Shown here piece by piece: positions 1 to 6,417 of a stretch of DNA of 11,665 nucleotides (positions within the stretch are counted from its first letter, which is position 1; each line of letters opens with the position of its first letter). Under the pieces are notes generated by a model. It did not search any database. It was not told where the DNA came from and was given only the letters and a program-made list of their open reading frames with translations. This DNA comes from Burkholderiales bacterium (GTDB lineage Bacteria; Pseudomonadota; Gammaproteobacteria; Burkholderiales; Casimicrobiaceae), in contig JAITMH010000190.1 in NCBI GenBank assembly GCA_031277445.1, positions 1 to 11,665 of the forward strand. Reading direction: 5' to 3'. The position numbers and the translations under genes were made by a program.

Positions 1-1088
1 CATGTCGTCAACCAAGCCTGAATAAAGCGCATTGTCTCAAGGTCGGTTCCCGCCGGAGCGAACGGTGATGTGTCCAGAGAGCGCAGTTCGAGATAGGCAA
101 CGCCTCGTTGACGCAATGCACGACTGGGTGTTTCGCCCACTTGCGGCGGTTGCTTGGGGCGCACACTGTTGTAATATTCGTTATCGATTTGCAAAGTATT
201 GGCGTTTAACTGCCGATAAACGCCGCCCACCTTCACGCCCACCTTCTCGAACGCTGCGCTCGGTGTCTGCGTCGCCTGATACAACGCAGAAAGATAGGCA
301 TCAAGGCTGTCGCTCGATACAAAAAGTGGCGCTTTACGGTTGCTGTAACCCAAACCGGACAAACGCAGCGACGTCCCCTGCGGAAGATAATAGGTGTCGT
401 CGTCAAACGTCGGCAAGTTGGCGTTGCCTGTACCCGTCGTGAAAAACGACCGGCCCACTGCCGGCGAAGCGCCGAACAGATAGGAAATTAAAAAGCCGTA
501 GCGCTGAATATTGCGCAGCAAATCAAGATAGCGCTGCGAACGGAACGCCTGAACTTCATCCGCCGAATCGGCTCGAACGCCATCGACCGCCAACCACACC
601 GGCCAGGTCTCCTCGGCAAACGAGAAGTTGTAATGGATGCCTGCAATGGTTTGCATCGCCTTGCCGTAACGATGCGCCAACCCGATGCGGTAAACGTGTT
701 TGAATTTCGCCAGATTGGAGGCGCCGTATTGCGCGACCGGAATACCGTCATCGCCTTCGAGAAGGCACGGCATGCTGGCGTTCCACAGCATCTCATCGCC
801 CAGTTGTTGCACCGTGAAATGCTGAATCGTGTCCAGCCGTTGCAACGTTTCCTCGGGTGTTGCCAATGGAGGTGTGACGAATTCCAGCAACGCCTCCGAA
901 TAATCGGTGGTGATCTGCGGATGCATCAAAGCGCTGCCCAGCGCGTGAGGGTGCGGCCTCTGACTTAACCACCCCTCAGGGCTAACCCGCAACGCTTCCC
1001 GTTCCAGACCAATACGCACCCGGCGCAACGCTTCCTTCTCGCCGTGTTTACTTAAATACGCCAAGCGCTTTTCGAGCAGATGAGGCAT
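1..1088 (-). CDS. gshA: Glutamate-cysteine ligase, E. coli type (C-terminus off the left edge)
   Basis: This enzyme joins L-glutamate and L-cysteine with ATP, the first step of glutathione synthesis in the cytoplasm. I translated 362 residues from the ATG at 1088-1086 to the window edge. The E. coli protein is a little over 500 residues, so roughly the last third is missing. Recognisable blocks in order are GLERE (27-31), TTDYSEALLEF (60-70), IHYNFS (151-156), YLFGASPA (203-210), LRLSGLGYSN (241-250) and YLELRSLD (332-339). They align along their whole length with E. coli GshA as I remember it. The frame has no internal stop. The start is decided by a strong purine-rich ribosome binding site at 1096-1104. 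The gene is divergent from mgtE. Identification is firm; only the unseen C-terminus is uncertain. Confidence 0.95.
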   Translation of the reverse strand, partial: MPHLLEKRLAYLSKHGEKEALRRVRIGLEREALRVSPEGWLSQRPHPHALGSALMHPQITTDYSEALLEFVTPPLATPEETLQRLDTIQHFTVQQLGDEMLWNASMPCLLEGDDGIPVAQYGASNLAKFKHVYRIGLAHRYGKAMQTIAGIHYNFSFAEETWPVWLAVDGVRADSADEVQAFRSQRYLDLLRNIQRYGFLISYLFGASPAVGRSFFTTGTGNANLPTFDDDTYYLPQGTSLRLSGLGYSNRKAPLFVSSDSLDAYLSALYQATQTPSAAFEKVGVKVGGVYRQLNANTLQIDNEYYNSVRPKQPPQVGETPSRALRQRGVAYLELRSLDTSPFAPAGTDLETMRFIQAWLTT

Positions 1089-1095
1089 CGGTCAG

Positions 1096-1104
1096 CTCCT
1101 TCCT
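1096..1104 (-). promoter_or_regulatory. Ribosome binding site of gshA
   Basis: On the minus strand this reads AGGAAGGAG and ends seven bases before the gshA ATG. It is the best Shine-Dalgarno match seen at any start in the window and fixes the gshA start codon. Confidence 0.8.
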
Positions 1105-1126
1105 GTCGGTGTCCCGTCTTATCACG

Positions 1127-1198
1127 TCAGCCGCTTGCAACGCCCCTCCCCTTGAACACGGAAAGCGTCTCCTGCATCTGCGACCATGAAATACTCAT
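1127..1198 (-). CDS. Possible 23-residue small ORF upstream of gshA (doubtful)
   Basis: An ATG at 1198-1196 opens a 23-codon frame ending in TGA at 1129-1127, 38 bases before the gshA start and on the same strand. It begins MSISWSQMQETL. A weak purine run (AAAGAGAG) lies just upstream of its ATG. It shows no Cys or Gly run that would tie it to glutathione control, and no domain. It could be a leader peptide in the gshA transcript or simply chance. Confidence 0.2.
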   Translation of the reverse strand: MSISWSQMQETLSVFKGRGVASG

Positions 1199-1361
1199 GA
1201 GGCTCTCTTTAAGTTTGTCGCATAAAAGAAAGCTCACGGGGTCTATTTTACACGGTTACGCGGCATCTCCTCCCGAAAACATGAACATGGCGATACAATA
1301 CGCCCTGAACACTTTTCCAGGCGATTTTTTCGACGACACACTTGCCTTTTCCTTCGCTATC

Positions 1362-2843
1362 ATGCTGCCCTCTCACCACGAAGACCTTCGCTCCAACAAA
1401 AACGAGACGCCCGATCACGGGCAGCGAGCGCTCGCCGAGATTACGACGCTGCTACGTCGGCATCTCCTGATTGAGGGACTGGCACGCGAACAAATCGAAG
1501 AAACACCGCTTGATGAAAATCAGGCATCGCTGCTTGAAAGCACCACCGTTCAACGCAGTCTGTCCGAACTGCGCGAACAACTCAACGCCCTCCACCCGGC
1601 TGACATCGCGTTCCTTCTCGAAACATTGCCGCTGAACGAGCGCTTGTATTTGTGGGATCTGGTACGCGCCGACCGCGAAGGTGAAATCCTTATCGAAGTT
1701 TCCGATGCCGTGCGCGGATCGCTGATTTCGACGATGGACACCGAGGAGTTGATCGCCGCCACCGAAACATTGCCCACCGACGAGATCGCCGCGCTGGCGC
1801 CCGACCTGCCGCAGGAAGTGATCGACGATGTGTTTGAAGGCTTGCCGGTCGAAGAACGCGAACATTTGCGTTCGGCGATGTCCTTCGACGAGGACATGGT
1901 CGGCGCATTGATGGATTTTGAAGAAGTGCAAGTGCGGCCTGACGTTTCGCTCGAAGTGGTCTTCCGTTATCTGCGGCGCTTCGATAAATTGCCGACGCAA
2001 ACCGATCAGGTGTTCGTCGTTGACCGCAATGAAAAGTTATTGGGCGTGTTACCGACTCAGGTGTTGCTGGTCAGCGACGAAGAACAACTGGTCAGCGATG
2101 TGATGCAACCTTCGCCCGTCGTTTTATTGCAGCACGAAAAAGCCGACGAAGCCGCCGACGCTTTCGAACGTTACGATCTGGTGTCGGCGCCGGTGGTCGA
2201 TACCAGCGGCAAACTGGTTGGTCGTGTCACCGTCGATGAAATTCTCGACTTCATCAAAGAACGCGCCGGTGAAGAAGTGCTGGCGCACGCCGGTTTGCAC
2301 GAAGAAGAAGATGCGTTCGCGTCGGTGTGGAAATCGTTCCAGAACCGTTGGCAGTGGCTGGCGATCAACCTCGTCACGGCGTTTATCGCTTCGCGTGTTA
2401 TTTCCGTGTTCGAAGGTTCCATCAGTCAACTCGTCGCGCTGGCGGCGCTCATGCCCATCGTCGCCGGTGTCGGCGGCAACACCGGCAACCAGACGATTAC
2501 CTTAATCGTTCGCTCATTGGCTTTGGGGCAAATCACAACAGAGAACGCCCGTCAGCTCTTTCGCAAAGAATTGCTGGTTGCCCTGTTAAACGGACTCATC
2601 TGGGGCGGCGTCATGGGAGTCGCTGCGTTTTTGCTTTACAAAGACTGGGCGCTGGGTGGCGTCATGGTGTTGGCGATGACGCTCAACATGCTGCTCGCCG
2701 CTTTCATGGGCGTGCTGATTCCGATGATCCGGGTGAAACTGGGGCGCGATCCGGCCTTGGGATCGTCGGTGCTCATCACCGCCTGCACCGATTCCGGCGG
2801 CTTCTTTATATTTTTGGGATTGGCGACGCTGCTTTTGATCTGA
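1362..2843 (+). CDS. mgtE: Magnesium channel/transporter MgtE
   Basis: MgtE is an inner-membrane, Mg2+-gated channel that admits magnesium. From the ATG at 1362 the product has 493 residues, close to the usual family length. The order is an acidic N-domain (about 70-185, alpha-helical repeats), two CBS domains (about 186-305) and a plug helix (about 305-330). About five membrane helices follow (333-493), with the signature GGNTGNQ at 371-377 and a late TDSGG around Asp477, near the pore residues of known MgtE proteins. The frame is open upstream to 1080. ATGs at 1281 and 1287 are alternative starts, and none has a good ribosome binding site. I prefer 1362 on length and because sequence before it does not resemble MgtE. 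The next gene follows after 34 bases on the same strand. Confidence 0.93.
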   Translation: MLPSHHEDLRSNKNETPDHGQRALAEITTLLRRHLLIEGLAREQIEETPLDENQASLLESTTVQRSLSELREQLNALHPADIAFLLETLPLNERLYLWDLVRADREGEILIEVSDAVRGSLISTMDTEELIAATETLPTDEIAALAPDLPQEVIDDVFEGLPVEEREHLRSAMSFDEDMVGALMDFEEVQVRPDVSLEVVFRYLRRFDKLPTQTDQVFVVDRNEKLLGVLPTQVLLVSDEEQLVSDVMQPSPVVLLQHEKADEAADAFERYDLVSAPVVDTSGKLVGRVTVDEILDFIKERAGEEVLAHAGLHEEEDAFASVWKSFQNRWQWLAINLVTAFIASRVISVFEGSISQLVALAALMPIVAGVGGNTGNQTITLIVRSLALGQITTENARQLFRKELLVALLNGLIWGGVMGVAAFLLYKDWALGGVMVLAMTLNMLLAAFMGVLIPMIRVKLGRDPALGSSVLITACTDSGGFFIFLGLATLLLI

Positions 2844-2877
2844 CGTCGCCGATTGCGTTCTCCCTGAAAAGTTTTTC

Positions 2878-5337
2878 ATGCGTTCATTTCTCCGCTGCTA
2901 CGGACCCTCCATTGCGACCGGCGCATTGCTGGCCGGTCTGCTGATTTCCTTTGCCGCCGGGCCGCGTTTGTACCATCGCGCCACTGCTTTTGCCACTGCG
3001 GTGTTTCTTGCGCCGCCGTCAACGATACAGCCTCTACCCCACGCTCCGGTCACCGTATCAACAGTCGCCGCCGAACTGATCGGCGGTCTGGATACGCCCG
3101 CTCAGGAATCGTTGACCGGACACACGCTCGAATTTGCCGGTTGGGCTTTCGATCCGGTCGGACTCCGTGCTGTCGAAATCCGTTTTCCGAACGAGACATA
3201 CACGGCCACATTGAATATTCCCCGCGACGATGTTCGCAACGCTTTGCCTCAACATATCGGTATCGAGCATTCGGGATTTGAAGCACGAATCGCTTTGCCT
3301 GATTCGTTTTCGTCGCTCGACCGCCAACCGATTGAGATCATCGCCATCAACCGCGACGGCAAAACCAAATCGCTGGGCAAGCGAAGTTGGCTACCTGCCT
3401 CGGAGCGTTTTTCCGCTCAGGGCAAACGGCCTTTCTATCTTCTGATGATGACTTCGGGGCTGCCCTTCGGTGGCGGCGGCGAAATTGATACCGCCTATCG
3501 TAATTATATTTCGCCAACGATAAGAACCGGCGTCTCCGTCCCGATTCTTTACATGCGCACAACGAAGGGCGCAAAAAACGACTGGGTTTTCGATCCCGCG
3601 TTCGACTTAACCCGCCGCTGCGACGACCGCCTCGCTGCCGAAGACAACCTCGACGGCGCCATCGCTTACGCCATCGAAAAAAAGACGCCGATACAATTCA
3701 TTCTGAACGGCGGTATTTGGAGCAACGCCAGTTGCACCACGTCGGAGTGGGATCTCTCCGACCATCTCGAAGAAGACCCGGCGCTGTGTCAATGGGCGCA
3801 AGACAACATGGTTTATCCAAGCGATCACTTGAGTCATCTGCCCGGTTCGACCGCTTCGCCGCGACTGGCGCGCTCGCTGACCTACCATGTTTACGCTGAA
3901 AAAGTACGCGCTTACAAGAAGCGCAACCTGCAAGCAGCGGCACGCCACATCGCCGCCTTTGCGAAAAAGCACCCCGATCTTTTTGCCGGCATCACGCTCG
4001 ACGCCGATACTTACATGAATCCGTTCTTCAGCGGCCACGCCACCTTCGATTACAACCCGGGGATGTTGCGGCAATTCCGCGAATGGTTGCAAGGTACGGG
4101 GGCTTACGCCGGAAAAAGCGTCGATTCGTCCATCCCCGATTTGTCGGTCTGGCGCCGCGCCCAAACGCTGACGCTTGATGAAGTCAATGCTATTGCCGGA
4201 CATCACTGGCAACATTGGGATGACGTCGATCCGCCGCGCCCGTCTCCCGAATGGATGACCCATCTGAATTCCGCACCCACGATTGAACACGTCTGGGAAA
4301 ATCCATGGTGGCATTTGTGGGATGCGTTTCGTAAACACATCGTCCATTTGCACTACACCGAGCTTGCGCATTGGGTGGCCAAAGCCGGTATTCCCGAAGA
4401 CCGGATTTTTTCAGCACAAGGCTTTGCGGCTTCTGTCGCGAGCACCTTCCCTTCCGTTTACATCGAAGGAAAAAAACCATTCAGCTACCACGAATCGGCC
4501 GGCGTGTCGATTGAAGGTTCCAAGCCGCGCAACGGTTCGCACCTTGGCGCAATCGTTTACGACAAACCCGCACGCAACGATGTTGCGATGCCTTACGGTC
4601 ACAGCCTGTTTTCCGAATTCGCCCGCGTTGACGACGGTTGGGGAATTGTTGAATACAACGCCGCCGATATCGGCGATGCCCGCACACCGCCGCAATACCA
4701 CAACGCTTACCTGACCTACCGCGACGCCTACAATTTCGACGCACAAAGAATTTCGCACATGGCCTGGAACGGCAGCAACGGCCTGTTCGCCGACGATCCC
4801 GCTTACGTGTCCTATACCTCATTCCGCAACACCGGAACAGAAGAAGCCATGCGCGACTTCATGGTGTCGCGTGCGTTCTTTCCTGAAAGCCTGCGACTGT
4901 GGACATTCGGCAGCGCCCATTACGCCAGCGACGACGGTTGGACAATTTCCGCCGGACGTTTACAAGCGCAGACGGGCGCCTTGGCGCTTACCGCTAATCA
5001 TCAGAAAATCGAATTGCTCTCCCCCGCCGATCAAGTGTTGCGAACACCGCGCCTGAAAACATTGCGTTTGATCGTTCCGGAAAAATCAAGCGCTGCTGTT
5101 GCGCAATTAACCGTCGCCGCGCAAGACACGCCCAACGCGGATTGGCAAACGCTTTCCTCCGTGAAAGAACCCAAAGCCGTGCCGTTTGTTAACGGCTTTG
5201 TGCGCTTCGACGTCCCGTTGCAATGGCCTGAAAGCTGGATCGAAAAAAATGTGATTGCCGAACGCCTGAGACTGGATGTCGAACTGCATGCGCCCGAAGA
5301 AACGTTGACCATTCACCGGATTGCGCTTAATCCGTAG
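2878..5337 (+). CDS. Uncharacterised membrane-anchored or secreted glycoside-hydrolase-like protein with N-terminal Ig-like domain
   Basis: I do not recognise this 819-residue protein by name. A hydrophobic segment at about 10-28 with few charges before it should act as an uncleaved signal anchor or signal peptide, placing the rest outside the cytoplasm. Residues about 75-172 resemble a beta-sandwich module found in bacterial envelope proteins (FAGWAFDP at 86-93, PRDDV at 115-119, HSGF at 131-134). Residues about 183-680 look like a TIM-barrel of the GH42-like class: YMRTTKGAKNDWVFDP (225-240), GITLDADTYM (371-380), YNPGMLRQFREWL (392-404), HHWQHWDDVDPPR (442-454), GIPEDRIFSAQ (504-514) and GIVEYNAAD (589-597). 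Asp375, Asp377, Glu474 and Glu592 are candidate acidic active-site residues, which is inference. The last 120 or so residues look like a beta-rich accessory domain. It starts 34 bases after mgtE, probably in the same transcript, with no clear ribosome binding site. The substrate is unknown. Confidence 0.6.
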   Translation: MRSFLRCYGPSIATGALLAGLLISFAAGPRLYHRATAFATAVFLAPPSTIQPLPHAPVTVSTVAAELIGGLDTPAQESLTGHTLEFAGWAFDPVGLRAVEIRFPNETYTATLNIPRDDVRNALPQHIGIEHSGFEARIALPDSFSSLDRQPIEIIAINRDGKTKSLGKRSWLPASERFSAQGKRPFYLLMMTSGLPFGGGGEIDTAYRNYISPTIRTGVSVPILYMRTTKGAKNDWVFDPAFDLTRRCDDRLAAEDNLDGAIAYAIEKKTPIQFILNGGIWSNASCTTSEWDLSDHLEEDPALCQWAQDNMVYPSDHLSHLPGSTASPRLARSLTYHVYAEKVRAYKKRNLQAAARHIAAFAKKHPDLFAGITLDADTYMNPFFSGHATFDYNPGMLRQFREWLQGTGAYAGKSVDSSIPDLSVWRRAQTLTLDEVNAIAGHHWQHWDDVDPPRPSPEWMTHLNSAPTIEHVWENPWWHLWDAFRKHIVHLHYTELAHWVAKAGIPEDRIFSAQGFAASVASTFPSVYIEGKKPFSYHESAGVSIEGSKPRNGSHLGAIVYDKPARNDVAMPYGHSLFSEFARVDDGWGIVEYNAADIGDARTPPQYHNAYLTYRDAYNFDAQRISHMAWNGSNGLFADDPAYVSYTSFRNTGTEEAMRDFMVSRAFFPESLRLWTFGSAHYASDDGWTISAGRLQAQTGALALTANHQKIELLSPADQVLRTPRLKTLRLIVPEKSSAAVAQLTVAAQDTPNADWQTLSSVKEPKAVPFVNGFVRFDVPLQWPESWIEKNVIAERLRLDVELHAPEETLTIHRIALNP

Positions 5338-5354
5338 CAGGAATCAGATATCAG
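5338..5354 (+). repeat. Left copy of the 17-base terminal inverted repeat
   Basis: It reads CAGGAATCAGATATCAG and starts at the base following the stop codon of the upstream gene. Its partner is at 5854-5870 in inverted orientation, with one mismatch. Confidence 0.7.
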
Positions 5355-5381
5355 GAAGCGGGGATCAGAAAACCCGAATGC

Positions 5382-5439
5382 GTCATTCTGCGCGTAGCGA
5401 AGCGCGTCATCCTGCGCGAAGTCGCAGGACGCAGAATCC
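5382..5439. repeat. Nested inverted repeat of the ATTCTGCG family
   Basis: The outer arms ATTCTGCG (5385-5392) and CGCAGAAT (5430-5437) are the same as in the simple copies at 5607-5640 and 10367-10395. Where those copies have a short loop, this one carries a second, related element (5406-5430, arms CCTGCG and CGCAGG). One family member appears to have inserted into or been duplicated within another. Confidence 0.7.
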
Positions 5440-5450
5440 AGAAAAACAAT

Positions 5451-5483
5451 TTAACCGCAAAGAACGCAAAGAACACAAAGAAA
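5451..5483 (+). repeat. Short tandem repeat of the AACGCAAAGA type
   Basis: It begins TTAACCGCAAAG and continues with two further 9-base units ending in CAAAG. Copies occur in inverted orientation at 5816-5844 and in direct orientation at 10401-10424. Confidence 0.7.
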
Positions 5484-5508
5484 TTCCTGCGAAGGCGTAA
5501 ATAGGTAG

Positions 5509-5533
5509 GGGCGGGTTTCAAACCCGCCCTTTT
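5509..5533 (+). terminator. Palindrome followed by four T residues; possible terminator for mgtE and the GH-like gene
   Basis: Arms GGGCGGGTTT (5509-5518) and AAACCCGCCC (5520-5529) pair perfectly around a single C, and TTTT follows on the plus strand. This could end plus-strand transcription about 170 bases after the GH-like gene. The same motif is also a common dispersed repeat, so a terminator role is inference and the T run is short. Confidence 0.45.
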
Positions 5534-5564
5534 GTATCTCTCGCGGAGACGCGGAGCTAACGCT

Positions 5565-5585
5565 CCCTCCCCTTCAAGGGGAGGG
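5565..5585. repeat. GC-rich perfect palindrome with 10-base arms
   Basis: CCCTCCCCTT (5565-5574) and AAGGGGAGGG (5576-5585) pair perfectly around a single C, the same architecture as the palindrome at 5509-5529 with a different stem. No T run follows on either strand, so it is not a typical terminator. Confidence 0.6.
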
Positions 5586-5606
5586 CTGGGGTGGGGATGG
5601 GTTTCC

Positions 5607-5640
5607 GTCATTCTGCGCGAAGCGAAGTCGCAGAATCCAT
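5607..5640. repeat. ATTCTGCG inverted repeat, 11-base loop
   Basis: Eight-base arms at 5610-5617 and 5629-5636 enclose an 11-base loop containing two CGAAG-like units. The copy at 10367-10395 has the same arms and a 6-base loop. Confidence 0.7.
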
Positions 5641-5670
5641 ATCTCACGCGAAGGCGCGAAGAAGAACGGC

Positions 5671-5697
5671 GTCATTGCGAGCGAAGCGAAGCAATCC
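5671..5697. repeat. GTCATTGCGAGCGAAGCG dispersed repeat
   Basis: This short element has arms ATTGC (5674-5678) and GCAAT (5691-5695) around a GCGAAG-rich loop. It resembles dispersed palindromic repeats seen between genes in many bacterial genomes. It shares its GCGAAGCGAAG core with the ATTCTGCG family. Confidence 0.6.
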
Positions 5698-5757
5698 AGA
5701 AAATTCGTGTATCGGAACAACGCTGAATTAATGGAATGGCCGCCCCCTCTCCCCCGA

Positions 5758-5782
5758 CCCCTCTCCCGCGAGGGGAGAGGGG
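5758..5782. repeat. CCCCTCTCCC hairpin, intact copy
   Basis: Arms CCCCTCTCCC (5758-5767) and GGGAGAGGGG (5773-5782) pair perfectly around a 5-base loop. The second mosaic has a related left arm plus tip at 10491-10512 but no right arm, where the insertion sequence begins. Confidence 0.65.
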
Positions 5783-5815
5783 AGTTGTTCGCGCCTCCGC
5801 GTGAGGCAAATTTCT

Positions 5816-5844
5816 TTTGCGCTCTTTGCGTTCTTTGCGGTTAA
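5816..5844 (-). repeat. AACGCAAAGA-type tandem repeat, inverted copy entering nusB
   Basis: On the minus strand this reads TTAACCGCAAAG followed by further CAAAG units, an inverted copy of 5451-5483. Its first TAA is the stop codon of nusB. Confidence 0.65.
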
Positions 5845-6404
5845 TCTGTTTTTCTGATACCTGATTCCTGACCTCTGATCCCTGATACCCTTATCTCATC
5901 GGCGCGACACTGCACCGCCAGCTTATCGAGTACGCCGTTCACGAATTTGTGGCCGTCGGTTCCCCCATATGTTTTGGCGAGGTCGATGGCTTCGTTGAGA
6001 ACAATCCGGTAAGGAATGTCCAGCCGCTCCGAAAGTTCCCAGGTGGCCAGTACGAGAACGGCTGTTTCAACCGGCGACAACGTTTGCGTATCGCGCTCGG
6101 TCGCAACATACGGCGCAAAACGATTACGCAACGCTTCGTACTGACTGCTGACGCCGCGCCACAACGTATCAAAATACGCCTCATCGCAACGCGCATAGTT
6201 CGGGCTGTCCATCAGGTACAAACGAATCTCCTCAGCCGTTGCCGCCGTTGTGTTTGCAGTTGCGTTCTTAGTTGTGTTCTCAGTTGCGTTTTTCAGCAGT
6301 TGGTATTGATAAAGCCCCTGCATCACCAACGCCCGCGCCCGACGACGCCCCATGAAATCAATCTTGCTTTTCGGTGGCTTCGTTGCCGGTGGTTTTTCCG
6401 ACAT
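5841..6404 (-). CDS. nusB: Transcription antitermination factor NusB with repeat-derived insertions
   Basis: NusB pairs with ribosomal protein S10 on boxA RNA in the antitermination complex that supports rRNA transcription. From the ATG at 6404 the product has 187 residues, longer than the usual 140-165. The core is RRRARALVMQGLYQYQLL (20-37), LSPVETAVLVLATWEL (109-124), IPYRIVLNEAIDLAKTYGG (130-148) and KFVNGVLD (153-160). Two regions explain the extra length: a tetrapeptide repeat at 38-53 and a tail at about 171-187 (RVSGIRGQESGIRKTD) encoded by dispersed repeat DNA. An upstream ATG at 6428 would add eight residues and overlap ribH by 11 bases, but it has no ribosome binding site. The 6404 ATG has GGAAG just before it and begins MSEK, a plausible NusB start. 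It is the last gene of the minus cluster. Confidence 0.9.
   Translation of the reverse strand: MSEKPPATKPPKSKIDFMGRRRARALVMQGLYQYQLLKNATENTTKNATANTTAATAEEIRLYLMDSPNYARCDEAYFDTLWRGVSSQYEALRNRFAPYVATERDTQTLSPVETAVLVLATWELSERLDIPYRIVLNEAIDLAKTYGGTDGHKFVNGVLDKLAVQCRADEIRVSGIRGQESGIRKTD
5854..5870 (-). repeat. Right copy of the 17-base terminal inverted repeat, inside nusB
   Basis: On the minus strand this reads CAGGAATCAGGTATCAG, matching 16 of 17 bases of 5338-5354. It lies in the 3' end of the nusB frame and encodes part of the unusual C-terminal tail. Confidence 0.7.
6247..6294 (-). repeat. Four in-frame 12-base tandem units inside nusB
   Basis: Units at 6247-6258, 6259-6270, 6271-6282 and 6283-6294 follow the plus-strand pattern GTTGYGTTYTYA with slight variation. 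Because the unit is 12 bases the frame is kept, giving the protein repeat KNAT-ENTT-KNAT-ANTT. The repeat sits between the first and second conserved blocks of NusB. Confidence 0.85.
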
Positions 6405-6417
6405 GTCTTCCGGTCGT

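Larger units (their letters stand above)
1089..1361. other. Divergent intergenic region between gshA and mgtE
   Basis: This stretch must carry the promoters of both divergent genes, but I see no convincing -35/-10 pair on either strand. It contains the gshA ribosome binding site (1096-1104) and a 23-codon open frame on the minus strand at 1127-1198. The mgtE frame stays open back through this whole region without a stop. I read this as chance, because that extension would overlap the gshA start and its ribosome binding site. No magnesium-sensing leader structure could be recognised by eye. Confidence 0.5.
5338..5890. repeat. Composite mosaic of intergenic repeats bounded by a 17-base inverted repeat
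   Basis: Nearly the whole space between the convergent GH-like gene and nusB consists of short repeat modules: nested and simple ATTCTGCG inverted repeats, a GTCATTGCGAGCGAAGCG repeat, AACGCAAAGA-type tandem runs in both orientations, CGCGGAGA runs, and three GC-rich 10-bp-arm hairpins. The left end (5338-5354) and right end (5854-5870) form an inverted repeat matching at 16 of 17 positions. The left end begins at the base after the GH-like gene's TAG stop. The right end lies inside nusB. No real gene is visible between 5338 and 5840. Confidence 0.8.

Noticed and set aside
633..968. Plus-strand frame inside gshA
   Set aside because: It is antisense to clearly conserved GshA sequence.
1080..1361. 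In-frame extension of mgtE upstream of 1362
   Set aside because: It would overlap the gshA start and its strong ribosome binding site, does not resemble MgtE, and makes the protein far longer than the family.
3607..4371. 254-codon minus-strand frame inside the GH-like gene
   Set aside because: It lies antisense to a long frame with recognisable protein motifs and has no recognisable domain; it is a shadow of a GC-rich gene.
5351..5647. 98-codon minus-strand frame in the repeat mosaic
   Set aside because: Its translation is made wholly of repeat modules read as protein (for example HPHPSPPLEGEG, RAGLKPAPT and FFAFFAVK). It has no independent coding signal and is a known kind of annotation artefact.
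5532..5726. 64-codon plus-strand frame in the repeat mosaic
   Set aside because: It also reads across several repeat modules and shows no domain or ribosome binding site.
5338..5840. CRISPR-like array
   Set aside because: The repeats are of several different families, lie at irregular spacing and in both orientations, and have no unique spacers of constant length; no cas gene is present.
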